Shown here: positions 1-8,793 of the stretch, piece by piece
Position numbering within the stretch: the first letter of the stretch is position 1
How the letters are laid out: each line of letters begins with the position of its first letter
Source of the DNA: Candidatus Poribacteria bacterium
GTDB taxonomy: Bacteria > Poribacteria > WGA-4E > WGA-3G
Direction of reading: 5' to 3'
DNA length: 64,000 bases
Assembly (NCBI GenBank): GCA_022821495.1
Contig: JAJEDN010000011.1
Coordinates: 1-64,000, forward strand
Notes under the pieces: model-generated
The model's database searches: none
What the model was told of the DNA's origin: nothing
The model's input: only the letters and a program-made list of their open reading frames with translations
Program-made: the position numbers and the translations under genes

Positions 1-591
1 TGCACCTACACTTTCACCCGTAGCGGGCAGAACTTCTTTAGACACATCATCTGTCACGACATAAAGCCAATAAGTGCCAACAGCATCGCGAAGGATTTGG
101 ATATAACGGACGTTCCCGTTCCAATCGCGATGCTGGTGAAAAGAAAACCAACGTTTATTGAACTTCAAGGATTCCGAGGCGTCGTCCCATTCTTTAAAAG
201 AAATGCGGACACGTCCTTCTTCAAGTTTGTAGCCGGATTGAAACTTCGCAGAACGATAACGGTCTTTGCGCTTAAACTTTGGACGCCCGACATCAGGGAA
301 ATCAAAAAAGCGTTCCCAAGCAATATGCAGTCGGATAATCACCGCGTCAAGCGTGTCGCGTGGTATCCACGCCCAATGTTGATGGGTGCCTTCGAGCAAC
401 TTCGTCAAGTGCGGTTGCAGCCGATACCGCCCCGCATATTTACCATAGATGCGGTAATAGCGGTTTTCCAACTTCAGAAAGTGGTTGTGGACATCAGACA
501 AGTCGTCAAGCATATTGCCGAGACGCTTATTTTTCGGATGTTCGCGTATCTGATATTTATACGTTCTGCGTGTAAACTTTCGTTTTTTCAT
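1..591 (-). CDS. tnpB: TnpB-type RNA-guided nuclease (IS200/IS605 OrfB), N-terminal part, cut by window edge
   Basis: Reading the complementary strand from the ATG at 591 gives 197 open codons running off the window start. The N-terminus (MKKRKFTRRTYKYQIREH) and a GRPKFKRKDRYRSAKF stretch near residue 100 match the N-terminal and wedge regions of TnpB/OrfB. TnpB proteins are RuvC nucleases guided by an RNA from the element's right end; the RuvC motifs would lie outside the window, so activity cannot be judged. No tnpA is visible. Upstream are a perfect sigma-70 promoter and a hairpin leader. The plus-strand frame over 97-618 is a shadow of this gene. Family assignment is confident; intactness is unknown. 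Confidence 0.85.
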   Translation of the reverse strand, partial: MKKRKFTRRTYKYQIREHPKNKRLGNMLDDLSDVHNHFLKLENRYYRIYGKYAGRYRLQPHLTKLLEGTHQHWAWIPRDTLDAVIIRLHIAWERFFDFPDVGRPKFKRKDRYRSAKFQSGYKLEEGRVRISFKEWDDASESLKFNKRWFSFHQHRDWNGNVRYIQILRDAVGTYWLYVVTDDVSKEVLPATGESVGA

Positions 592-602
592 TATGGACAT
601 CA

Positions 603-687
603 AGTATCAAGCTTTTAACCCCTTCCCAGTAGGTAGGCAGACACGTTACCAAGTGGTAACGCTGGAAATGTCTGCCAACTTGATACT
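603..687 (-). repeat. Nested hairpin in the tnpB leader, likely IS200/IS605 end structure
   Basis: An outer 9-bp inverted repeat (603-611 with 679-687) encloses an 8-bp stem GGCAGACA/TGTCTGCC (636-643 with 669-676). That stem in turn encloses a 7-bp stem GTTACCA/TGGTAAC (645-651 with 654-660) with a 2-nt loop; eight unpaired bases lie on one side. IS200/IS605 elements carry subterminal imperfect hairpins recognised by the Y1 transposase, which fits this position 5' of tnpB. The hairpin is also transcribed as the tnpB leader, so an RNA role is possible. Confidence 0.6.
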
Positions 688-690
688 ATC

Positions 691-719
691 ATTATACAAC
701 ATTCTAACAGTAATGTCAA
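691..719 (-). promoter_or_regulatory. Perfect sigma-70 promoter for tnpB
   Basis: On the minus strand TTGACA (719-714) and TATAAT (696-691) are separated by exactly 17 bp. Both hexamers match consensus. Transcription would start near 684 and give a leader of about 90 nt containing the 603-687 hairpin before the tnpB ATG. Confidence 0.85.
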
Positions 720-726
720 GAAAAAA

Positions 727-775
727 GGAGACGGGCATTCCTCCCAACGCTAAAGCATTGGGTCTCCTGCCCGAA
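727..775 (+). repeat. IS200/IS605-like end hairpin (ωRNA-tail type), opposite in orientation to tnpB
   Basis: A stem CGGGCA/TGCCCG (732-737 with 768-773) encloses CCCAACGC-TAAA-GCATTGGG (743-762, one mismatch). The pattern TTCCTCCCAACGCTAAAG is like the right-end hairpin found 3' of many tnpB genes, which forms the end of their guide RNA. Here it reads on the plus strand, while the neighbouring tnpB reads on the minus strand, so it may be the relic of a second element or the far end of this one. It ends 8 bp before the next gene's ATG. On the minus strand it is followed by a T-run and could terminate transcription. Confidence 0.5.
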
Positions 776-781
776 GATTAG

Positions 782-1357
782 ATGAAAACGTACACACAAA
801 ACCTGCTATCTTGTCTCGCAATAATACTGACGAGTTGTCTACTCCTCAGTGCGTGCGCCGAAAAACAGTTAGAAGAACTTATTGAACAACAAGAAGAAAC
901 CGAGACCGGAACTACAGAAGAACCTACTAAACCTGAAGAACCGGTAGCTGCTCTTCCTGGATTACCGGACGATGTGGCAGGATATACACAGTGGTTAAAA
1001 TTAAATGCTGAACCCATTCCTCCTGTCCCGGGTGGCGATCCGCACAACGGTACAAAAAACGTATATGTCAACAAAACACTGGAAGATATCGCGCCAAACG
1101 GCGAACAACAGTTTCCATATCCTGACGGAAGTATTGTTGTAAAAGAAGCATACCGTCCAGATAAAGACTTTGTTGGACTTATCGCAATTATGCGGAAAAA
1201 AGCGGGGGTGGATCCTGATCACAATGATTGGGAGTTCATCGAATATGTCCGAAACGCATCAGATGCCGAGTTCCGCGTCATCGCCCAAGATGGTGTATGT
1301 TGGGGATGCCACGCCCAAGTTGAAGATATTGATTACGTCTTCACAGAACTTGATTAG
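782..1357 (+). CDS. Cytochrome P460-like c-type haem lipoprotein
   Basis: The 191-aa product has a lipoprotein signal peptide (lipobox LSAC, Cys25), then a Glu/Pro/Thr-rich linker to about residue 55. A domain with a PDGSIVVKEAY strand follows, ending in a C-terminal haem-binding CWGCH (C173, C176, H177) and DYVFT. The P460 fold with CxxCH close to the C-terminus fits the cytochrome P460 family, whose members oxidise hydroxylamine or detoxify NO. The Lys cross-link that defines true P460 haem cannot be confirmed here. No Shine-Dalgarno sequence is visible, because an IS-like hairpin ends 8 bp upstream of the ATG. It is followed by another CxxCH protein, suggesting a shared redox role at the envelope. 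Confidence 0.75.
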   Translation: MKTYTQNLLSCLAIILTSCLLLSACAEKQLEELIEQQEETETGTTEEPTKPEEPVAALPGLPDDVAGYTQWLKLNAEPIPPVPGGDPHNGTKNVYVNKTLEDIAPNGEQQFPYPDGSIVVKEAYRPDKDFVGLIAIMRKKAGVDPDHNDWEFIEYVRNASDAEFRVIAQDGVCWGCHAQVEDIDYVFTELD

Positions 1358-1364
1358 GACGCTT

Positions 1365-1391
1365 GCTGGCGAGATTCAAAACCTCGCCAGC
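1365..1391. terminator. Palindrome/terminator-like hairpin between two haem-protein genes
   Basis: A 9-bp perfect stem GCTGGCGAG/CTCGCCAGC has a 9-nt loop just after the P460 gene stop. There is no clear U-run. Variants recur at 20275-20297 and 26785-26805, so it is a dispersed palindrome that may also act as a terminator. Confidence 0.5.
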
Positions 1392-1436
1392 CTTGCTTAA
1401 GACAATCGAATTTTACTGTAAAACGAGGAGACTCTT

Positions 1437-2672
1437 TTGGACACACATTACAATAACTACGTGAAGCGGATCTGCTACACTACCGAACGACTAAAATACT
1501 TGGAGGTATTTAATATCACACTATCGTTCCTACGACTTGTGTTTATAGTAGGTATCGCACTCAGTCTTTTTTTACCGATGGGTGCAGAGGCGCGCCCTGA
1601 GTTTGCAACAGAACTCGACAAAGAATGTAGTTTTTGTCATCTTGACCCGGCAGGGGGTGGACCCCGAAACCGTATCGGCGAAATTTTTGAAGAGAATTAT
1701 TTTGAATTCCCCGAAGACTTTGACATGGAAGCCGTGACCGAAGAAGCCAAAGAGGTCGTCAAACAACTCACAACCTCACTTGATTTCCAGACTGCATTCA
1801 TCAAAACAACACATGTTGACGAAAAGCAAAATGCTATAGCCAACTGCAGTTCATGCCACTCGTCGGTTGATAGATTCCTGCTCATGCAAGCAGAAGTAAC
1901 GTTCAACGCACAAGCCTCAGAACACATTAGGCTTACCCTTTCTAACAATGTTGGAACAACGATGAATGCCTTTGCAACGGTAGATGCTATTCCCAAACAT
2001 CTCTACGTCAAAGTTGGACAATTCCGTCTACCTTTCGCTATTAAACAGAAGGACCATAACATACTCGTACGCGAAGGTTATGGACTCGGTTCCAACAAAC
2101 GGGATGTCGGTGTTGAACTCGGTGGAAGTGCGGGTAAAGTTTTCTACAATGCAGCGGTCTTTAACGCCGCCAACGCAACAGCGAAAGGCGGACTCGGCAC
2201 ACTCGGCGCACAACTCGGACCGGTTCGTGCCGGTATCTCTGGCATCTTTGAAAAACCGGGCGAAGACTGGGAACGCCTCATTGGTGCATTTCTCACTGCC
2301 TCTTATGCCGGGCTGAGTGTTGAAGGCGAATTCAATTTCGGAAACAGTGGAGAGATAGCCTCTTTCGCATCAGATGCTATTGATTCAAAGGGATATTATG
2401 TCGGTGCTAAATATCGCGTTCTGCCACAACTTACGCTCTCAGGTCGCTACGGGTTGTTCGATCCGGATCGGACAGTTAAGGGGGACGCAAGCCAGCGTGT
2501 GACCCTCAGTGCCCAATACAACTTCATGGAAAACGGCGCGATCTCACTGTTCTATTGGGCAAATCTTGCAAATGCTGACCGTGGTGAGGATGACACCATC
2601 AGCGAAAAAGGCACCCTACGTCAACTCCAAGGCACCGACCAGATTATTTTGATGTCACGATTCTGGTTTTGA
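1437..2672 (+). CDS. Outer-membrane protein with two CxxCH haem motifs and a barrel-like C-terminal region
   Basis: Start is a TTG with GAGGAG a few bases upstream; 411 aa. A hydrophobic signal segment (about 30-50) precedes two haem-binding motifs, CSFCH (C64-H68) and CSSCH (C137-H141). From about residue 150 the chain is a run of amphipathic strands with Gly turns (YVKVGQFRLPF, YYVGAKYRVLP, YGLFDP) ending in SRFWF; a C-terminal Phe is typical of outer-membrane barrels. I read it as a periplasmic dihaem segment fused to a porin-like barrel, perhaps passing electrons or substrate across the outer membrane with the P460 neighbour. The haem motifs are seen; barrel topology and function are inferred. 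Confidence 0.65.
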   Translation: MDTHYNNYVKRICYTTERLKYLEVFNITLSFLRLVFIVGIALSLFLPMGAEARPEFATELDKECSFCHLDPAGGGPRNRIGEIFEENYFEFPEDFDMEAVTEEAKEVVKQLTTSLDFQTAFIKTTHVDEKQNAIANCSSCHSSVDRFLLMQAEVTFNAQASEHIRLTLSNNVGTTMNAFATVDAIPKHLYVKVGQFRLPFAIKQKDHNILVREGYGLGSNKRDVGVELGGSAGKVFYNAAVFNAANATAKGGLGTLGAQLGPVRAGISGIFEKPGEDWERLIGAFLTASYAGLSVEGEFNFGNSGEIASFASDAIDSKGYYVGAKYRVLPQLTLSGRYGLFDPDRTVKGDASQRVTLSAQYNFMENGAISLFYWANLANADRGEDDTISEKGTLRQLQGTDQIILMSRFWF

Positions 2673-2708
2673 AGGTCGTAAGTGTGCGCAAGTTTCAAAA
2701 ATAGAACA

Positions 2709-2738
2709 CACTTTGGCTTGAAAATCGCGCCAAAAGTG
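2709..2738. repeat. Hairpin related to the TTTTGRC/GYCAAAA repeat
   Basis: CACTTTGGC pairs with GCCAAAAGTG (one-base bulge) around an 11-nt loop beginning TTG. It resembles the two longer copies at 20341-20373 and 26110-26142. It lies between the haem-protein stop and a stronger terminator. Confidence 0.45.
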
Positions 2739-2745
2739 CTTATCA

Positions 2746-2775
2746 ATAGGGACGGATCTCTATATCCGTCCCTAT
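2746..2775. terminator. Strong hairpin terminator after the dihaem gene
   Basis: A perfect 12-bp stem (2746-2757 with 2764-2775) with a 6-nt loop is followed by the T-rich GTGTTTATATTT. It closes the 782-2672 unit. The remainder of this 400-bp gap holds the sigma-54-like element and no gene that I can see. Confidence 0.7.
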
Positions 2776-2897
2776 GTGTTTATATTTACACATAACCTCA
2801 CCTATAGACACTCTCTTATCTTCTCCTGATAAGCCTTAAAACTACGTCCAATATGGTTTCCGCCCTTAAACACATAATATAACAACAGTCAAAAACA

Positions 2898-2915
2898 TTG
2901 GCATAAAAATTGCTT
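2898..2915 (+). promoter_or_regulatory. Sigma-54-type -24/-12 element upstream of the A2M gene
   Basis: The sequence TTGGCATAAAAATTGCTT has GG at 2900-2901 and GC at 2912-2913, separated by exactly 10 bp, as sigma-54 promoters require. It departs from consensus at one -24 position (TGGCAT rather than TGGCAC). It lies about 150 bp before the A2M ATG. A sigma-54 activator gene is present at 45621-47042, but no link is shown. Confidence 0.5.
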
Positions 2916-3072
2916 AATCTATCCAGTATCTTTTTCTGTTTATACTCGTTAAATATGGCGAATCAGGAAAACAATGTTGGAAGACAAGAAATTTTTCTAT
3001 AAACAGTCCTTCAGTCGTCGAAAATAAGGAATCCATAAAGACAAAATATTTAAAATATAGGAGGCACTTCTC

Positions 3073-6000
3073 ATGGTGTTTTCCAAACTCTCTAAAAATT
3101 CTTCGGCGGAGCCTGAAAATCGAAATTTGTTACTGAAAAGCTTAATCGGGGTCATAGGGTTAATGACGCTACTTCTTGGTGCCTGCATCATCTATATTAT
3201 GCAGGAAAACGCCCGCGCCAAGACGCGCTATAGCGTTAATACTTTCGCGCCACAAGGGGAAGTCCCACAATGGACAGATTTTTCGATTACCTTTTCAGAG
3301 GCAATCATTGATAAATCGCGCGTCGGGACAGAGGTTCCAGCGGAAGCTCTGCGGTTTACACCCGCTGTTCAGGGCACCGCGCGTTGGGTAGCCCCCGACC
3401 GAATAGGTCTCTTTTTAGATGCCCCTTTGGCACCCTCCGCACGATACATGGTCGAACTCACATCTGAACTCAACCCGACCGAAGCATTTCTACTCACTGG
3501 ACAAAAAGAATTTAAATTTGCCACCGAACCCTTTAAAGTGCAGCAGGCACGTATGGAATTCAGCACTGACGACACGCGTGAATATGCAACAGGCATCGGA
3601 ACAATAGCATTCAATTATCCAGTAACTACCGCCGATTTAAAGGCACATCTCTCTATTGAACTTGATGATGGCACAGAAATCCCCTATCAGATTGAAACCA
3701 ACACAGCGACCGCGCGGACAGTAGAATTCAAGACCAAACGGATAAAACGCGGCAAAGCAGACCGAAAAATAAAAGTCAAAATCGAAAAAGGATTTAAGTG
3801 CACAGGTGGGCAAATCGGGCTTGAGAAAGCAAGTATTACACCGGTAATACTCCGTGGTAGAGGGACACTCGGCGTAACATATTCAGACGTTTGGGAAAGC
3901 GATAGGACCCCCTATATTTCCGTCAGATTTAGTGCACCGGTACTCAGCGATGCTGTTGAACCCTATTTAGAACTCACACCAGCAGTAGACTACCAAGTAA
4001 TATCCGATTACCGGAATATTGAAATCCACGGTAATTTTAAGCGGCGTACCACCTATACACTAAAGATTCGGCGCGGTTTGACGGCTCGAAACGATGCCGT
4101 TTTAAAACAAGACTATATGACGAAGCTCATGATTCCAGACCTTCAACCGCAGCTTCGGTTTCTTGGTGCAGGCTTCTTTCTTTCGAGAAAAGGGCACTTA
4201 AACCTCGGACTCGCAACGATCAATGTCAAACGTGTAAAACTGGAAATTGAGAAAGTTTTTGCGAACAATCTTATTTATGTTTCAAAATTAGATAGATGGA
4301 GTCGTTGGAGCAGGAATTTAGGGAAACCCATTCATTCGGAAGTGCTTGATGTACCGCCACAGTTGAACGAAGAGGTAACGACCCCTATTTCGTTAGAAGA
4401 TTACCTCGCAGACGAACATGTGGGTATTTTCAAGGTCGTTGCCCGAAATGCAGATAGAGAGTGGAATAGCGCGCATCAATGGGTGCTCGTTACGGATTTG
4501 GGAATCAGTGCTAAACGCATTGGAGATAAGTTGTACGTTTGGGTGAAATCCATTGCTACCGGCGCACCCGTACCAGCCGCCCGCGTCAAACTCATCAGCG
4601 ATAATAACCAGACACTGCTCAGCGGCACAACCAACTGGGCAGGATTTGTAGAGTTCACTGAGGTCGCAGAGAAAACTGAAGACTTCATACCCTTTATGGT
4701 TACTGCCGCGAAACGTGATGACCTCGCCTTCATTCAATTAGATCGGCACGAAATAGCGATGGCAGACTTCGATATCGCGGGACCTGCCTACTTACAAAAA
4801 GGTTATGAAGCGTTTCTATACACAAGTAGGGGCGTTTATCGACCTGGCGAGACTGTTCAACTCGCTGGCATCGTCCGCGGCGCGAAACAAGCAATACCTG
4901 AACCGCTCCCGACCCACATTGAAGTCCTCGCCCCAGATGGTAGAATTATACGAGAATTAAGGCAACAGACAAACAAAAACGGTGCCTGTGACGTGAAGAT
5001 CCCGATCCCTGATTACGCATTGACAGGCAATTACATTGCCAAGATGAAAATTGCCGATCGGGTCGTTGGAGGTGTCCAATTTCAGGTCGAGGAATTCATG
5101 CCAGACCGGATGAAAGTCGCTGTCACAGTCGATAAAGCCTCATATAAACTTGGCGAAACACTCGACCTTGAAGTGAAAGCGACGAATTTATTTGGACCAC
5201 CAGCCGTAGGACGGAAGGTTCAAGCTTCATGTCAACTGATAGCAGTTCCGTTTGTCGTTTCTGAAGACAATTTACCACCAGATACGGACCCGACACAGTG
5301 GCGTTCTTTTGTCTTTGGAAACACCAGAAAATTTGAAAGTCAACGCATTGAATTGGGAGAAGCTCAAACCGACACAGCGGGTAAAGCACTCTACCAATTT
5401 ACGGTGCCTGCAACTCTGAAAGCACCCTCTCTGCTTAACGGTATTCTGACAGCAACCGTCAGCGAAATTGGTGGAAGAGCCGTCACTACTTCACACCGAG
5501 TTGTTATTTATCCGTACTCACATTATGTCGGGATCCGGCGAGCCACGACTGGATCGGTTAAAATTAACCAACCGCTCCGATTCGACTATGTAGCGGTTGA
5601 CGATGCAATGGCAACGGCACCCGGGAGAGCCTTAAAATTGAGCCTCCATAAAGTCCATTGGAACACCATACTTCGGCAGAACTCGGCAGGACGTTACGAA
5701 TATGTCTCCGAAGCACAAACGACAGCGGTAAAAACATACGACCTAACCTCGGCAGAAACAGCCCAGACAGTAACACTAACGCCTTCAGACTACGGTGAAT
5801 ACAGGGTTCGCCTTGAGGACGTAGAATCAACAGCGACAGCAGAAATATCATTTTACGTGAGTGGATGGCGAAACACTCCTGTTTCTATGGAACATCCTAC
5901 TCGGTTAGACCTAACCCTTGACAAACCTGTTTATCGTCCCGGAGAAACGGCAAAATTAAATATTAAGGCACCCTTTTCCGGCACACTCCTACTCACCGTC

Positions 6001-8742
6001 GAACGGGATCGGGTGCTCAGTCATCGCACGATAGCGATGAAGAAAAACACTGCTACCATATCCATCCCTGTGCGAGATAGTTATAAACCGAATGTATATC
6101 TCTCAGGAACACTGACTCGAGCAGTACCAATGGATACAGCATCACAGATAGACAACAAATCCCTTCTCCCGGCTCGAGCGTTTGGTGTGGTGCCTTTGAA
6201 AATCGATGCGACACGTAGACGACTCTCAATTGAGATGTCACTCACGCAAACTAATGACACTGGTACGACTGAAAAGATTTCACTTCTTTCTCAGACCCAG
6301 CCTAATGAGGCAGTCATCCGTCCAAACAACGAGGTGAGTATTGCGTTTGAAGTTCACGGCAGACGTTCTTGGCAGAAATATGATGTCTGTATCGCAGCCG
6401 TTGACGAAGGCATTCTCACACTAACCGATTTTAAAACGCCTAACCCGCACGACTTTTTCTACCAACAGCGCGGGTTAAAGACACGTTCCTTCGATTTGTA
6501 CAGTGGGATTTTACCTGAAATAGCAGATATCACTGATAACTCAAGTACAGGCGGTGATGCCGGTGCCGCGCGTAGATTGGGAAGGAAGCGGCTTAATACG
6601 AGCAGTATCAGGCGTGTAAAACCGGTTTCACTTTGGTCAGGATTTGTGCGAACCGATGGAAACGGGCGCGGTACTGTCCAATTTAAGATCCCACAATTCA
6701 ACGGGAAATTGAGGCTGATGGCAGTCGCTTTCGCAGGGGCAGACTACGGTGCTTCGGAAGCTTACCTGACCGTCCGTGAACCTATTGTCTTAACACCAAC
6801 GTTCCCGAGATTCCTCGCCGGCGGCGATCAAATCCGTGTCCCTGTTACTCTTTTCAACGGGACCGGTGAGAATGCAGAATTCACCGTCAAATTGCAAGCA
6901 GCGGGGGACGTGCAACTATTGTCAGCCAGTGATACGCATACCCCTGAAACGGCACCTGAAAACGGTTCAGAAAAACTGCCACACCCGCCAACAGCACCTC
7001 CGTTACATGAATTAAGTATAGAGAAAGGCGTTGACGCAGGCACAGAGGCACAAGTCTTTTTCGACATTCGTATCCAAGACGCGATCGGAGAAGTCAATTT
7101 CAATCTATCCGCAGAAGGTAACGCTGAAACGACCCAGATAGACGTGCAGTTGCCACTACGCTCTGTTGCGCCACCCGTTACACAAACAGGGTATGGTGTA
7201 GTACGCGCTGGCGAACCCGTCGATTTCATTTTTCCTTCAAATCTAATAGCGAATTCGTCCGAGTTTAGCCTTACATTATCATCGTTCCCAAATATCGCAT
7301 TTGCGAACAGTATCCGCTACCTGCTCCGGTATCCACATGGGTGTCTGGAACAGACAACAAGCAGGGTTTTCCCTCTCCTCTATTTCAGCGACTTGGCGCG
7401 AAGTGTCGAACCGATGCTGGCAGCAGAAGATTCAGTGGATTACTATGTTACAGCGGGTATCACGAAACTTGAAAGTATGTTGATGCCGAGTCATCAGTTT
7501 TCATACTGGCCCGGGGGTACTTATGTTAATCCCTGGAGCAGTATCTATGCCTCCCATTTCCTCGTTGAGGCACGAAAAGCAGGATACGAGGTTGCAGACC
7601 GGGTGTATGACGCAATGTTAAAAGGGTTGAGGGCCCGTGCAAAATTTTCACCCGACATGGAAGAAAGTAATAATAATGCTAAAAAGGTCAAACGGGAGAT
7701 TGCACTTGCAACCTACGCCTCTTATGTCTTAGCTGCCGCCGGACAACCGGATCGCGGCACAATGCACTACCTAAAAAACAGAGGCGCGAGTAGTCTTAGC
7801 GATTACAGTCATTTTCAACTTGCCGGGGCATTCGCACTCAGCGGTGAATTGGAGACTGCCCTCTCAATGCTACCTGTATCCATATCTCCGAGTTTTAATG
7901 GTAAAGGCACAGAAAATTGGGAGACCGGTGGAACATTCAATTCGCCTGTCCGAACCCAAGCCATTATGTTAGATGTACTTGCCGAAGTTAACGAAAATCA
8001 TCCATCAATCCCGATGCTCGTCAAGAATTTAAGTGACGCAGCATCCGACGGCAGCCGATGGCGCACGACCCAAGACAACGCATTCGCGTTCCTCGCACTC
8101 GGTAAAATTATGAAAAAACAGACAGATACGGATTATACCGGCACCCTCAAAATCAACGGTGAACACTTCGCTGATTTCGATGCCGCTGAGACGCGTTACA
8201 CCGATGAAGCATGGGACGGCACGCGTGTGCAGCTTACGCTTGAAGGTGAAGGGAGTTGCTACTATTACTGGAGCGCGTTCGGTATCCAACGCGATTCGTT
8301 CATTGAGGAGTATGAGCGCGAAATACAGGTGCAGCGTCGATACTTTAACAAAGATGGTGAAAGTCTCACGGGTACGTTTGTACATGGCGACTTAATCGTC
8401 GCAGAGATCACAGTCAAAGCACTTACCGCCAATCTGGAAAATGTCGTGGTCGTTGACATGCTACCGACAGGCTTTGAGATTGAGAACCCACGGTTGGAAT
8501 CCCGAGCAGGCATCCCATGGTTGAAAGCACAAGGTTTCAAACCCGATTATCTTGACATTCGTGATGATCGTCTCATCTTCTTCGGTACGTTCCCACGCCA
8601 ACGCGAACGTAAGTTCTATTACGCACTAAGAGCGGTTACACAAGGCGAATTTACCTTGCCACCTATCGCGGCAGAAGCGATGTATGATCCGACAAAATCT
8701 GCTGTAGCCGGTAGTATGGATATTAAAGTGGTTGCTGAGTAA
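3073..8742 (+). CDS. Bacterial alpha-2-macroglobulin, thioester type
   Basis: The 1,889-aa product is a periplasmic protease trap. Start ATG has GGAGG 8 bp upstream. A hydrophobic N-terminus with possible lipobox LGAC (Cys38) anchors it, followed by many macroglobulin beta-sandwich domains. An A2M core (KPVSLWSGFVRTDGNGRG to FAGADYG) lies near 1180-1230, then the thioester motif CLEQ in YPHGCLEQTTSR (C1424 to Q1427), then an alpha-toroid and a C-terminal receptor-like domain. The length is somewhat above the E. coli YfhM type (about 1,650). These proteins cross-link attacking proteases when cleaved. The pbpC gene follows by 51 bp, the classic pairing in which PBP1C repairs the wall while A2M blocks proteases. 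Possibly driven by the 2898 element. Confidence 0.93.
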   Translation: MVFSKLSKNSSAEPENRNLLLKSLIGVIGLMTLLLGACIIYIMQENARAKTRYSVNTFAPQGEVPQWTDFSITFSEAIIDKSRVGTEVPAEALRFTPAVQGTARWVAPDRIGLFLDAPLAPSARYMVELTSELNPTEAFLLTGQKEFKFATEPFKVQQARMEFSTDDTREYATGIGTIAFNYPVTTADLKAHLSIELDDGTEIPYQIETNTATARTVEFKTKRIKRGKADRKIKVKIEKGFKCTGGQIGLEKASITPVILRGRGTLGVTYSDVWESDRTPYISVRFSAPVLSDAVEPYLELTPAVDYQVISDYRNIEIHGNFKRRTTYTLKIRRGLTARNDAVLKQDYMTKLMIPDLQPQLRFLGAGFFLSRKGHLNLGLATINVKRVKLEIEKVFANNLIYVSKLDRWSRWSRNLGKPIHSEVLDVPPQLNEEVTTPISLEDYLADEHVGIFKVVARNADREWNSAHQWVLVTDLGISAKRIGDKLYVWVKSIATGAPVPAARVKLISDNNQTLLSGTTNWAGFVEFTEVAEKTEDFIPFMVTAAKRDDLAFIQLDRHEIAMADFDIAGPAYLQKGYEAFLYTSRGVYRPGETVQLAGIVRGAKQAIPEPLPTHIEVLAPDGRIIRELRQQTNKNGACDVKIPIPDYALTGNYIAKMKIADRVVGGVQFQVEEFMPDRMKVAVTVDKASYKLGETLDLEVKATNLFGPPAVGRKVQASCQLIAVPFVVSEDNLPPDTDPTQWRSFVFGNTRKFESQRIELGEAQTDTAGKALYQFTVPATLKAPSLLNGILTATVSEIGGRAVTTSHRVVIYPYSHYVGIRRATTGSVKINQPLRFDYVAVDDAMATAPGRALKLSLHKVHWNTILRQNSAGRYEYVSEAQTTAVKTYDLTSAETAQTVTLTPSDYGEYRVRLEDVESTATAEISFYVSGWRNTPVSMEHPTRLDLTLDKPVYRPGETAKLNIKAPFSGTLLLTVERDRVLSHRTIAMKKNTATISIPVRDSYKPNVYLSGTLTRAVPMDTASQIDNKSLLPARAFGVVPLKIDATRRRLSIEMSLTQTNDTGTTEKISLLSQTQPNEAVIRPNNEVSIAFEVHGRRSWQKYDVCIAAVDEGILTLTDFKTPNPHDFFYQQRGLKTRSFDLYSGILPEIADITDNSSTGGDAGAARRLGRKRLNTSSIRRVKPVSLWSGFVRTDGNGRGTVQFKIPQFNGKLRLMAVAFAGADYGASEAYLTVREPIVLTPTFPRFLAGGDQIRVPVTLFNGTGENAEFTVKLQAAGDVQLLSASDTHTPETAPENGSEKLPHPPTAPPLHELSIEKGVDAGTEAQVFFDIRIQDAIGEVNFNLSAEGNAETTQIDVQLPLRSVAPPVTQTGYGVVRAGEPVDFIFPSNLIANSSEFSLTLSSFPNIAFANSIRYLLRYPHGCLEQTTSRVFPLLYFSDLARSVEPMLAAEDSVDYYVTAGITKLESMLMPSHQFSYWPGGTYVNPWSSIYASHFLVEARKAGYEVADRVYDAMLKGLRARAKFSPDMEESNNNAKKVKREIALATYASYVLAAAGQPDRGTMHYLKNRGASSLSDYSHFQLAGAFALSGELETALSMLPVSISPSFNGKGTENWETGGTFNSPVRTQAIMLDVLAEVNENHPSIPMLVKNLSDAASDGSRWRTTQDNAFAFLALGKIMKKQTDTDYTGTLKINGEHFADFDAAETRYTDEAWDGTRVQLTLEGEGSCYYYWSAFGIQRDSFIEEYEREIQVQRRYFNKDGESLTGTFVHGDLIVAEITVKALTANLENVVVVDMLPTGFEIENPRLESRAGIPWLKAQGFKPDYLDIRDDRLIFFGTFPRQRERKFYYALRAVTQGEFTLPPIAAEAMYDPTKSAVAGSMDIKVVAE

Positions 8743-8793
8743 TTTTTTATTTTCCCTTGCGATTCGGTCAAGTCCATTGGATGGAGGCTTTAA

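Noticed and set aside
97..618. 173-codon plus-strand open frame
   Set aside because: The minus strand carries a recognisable TnpB over the same bases; the plus frame has no family features and is its shadow.
593..781. 62-codon plus-strand frame ending just before the cytochrome gene
   Set aside because: It is made of IS end hairpins and the tnpB promoter; the translation has no protein-like pattern.
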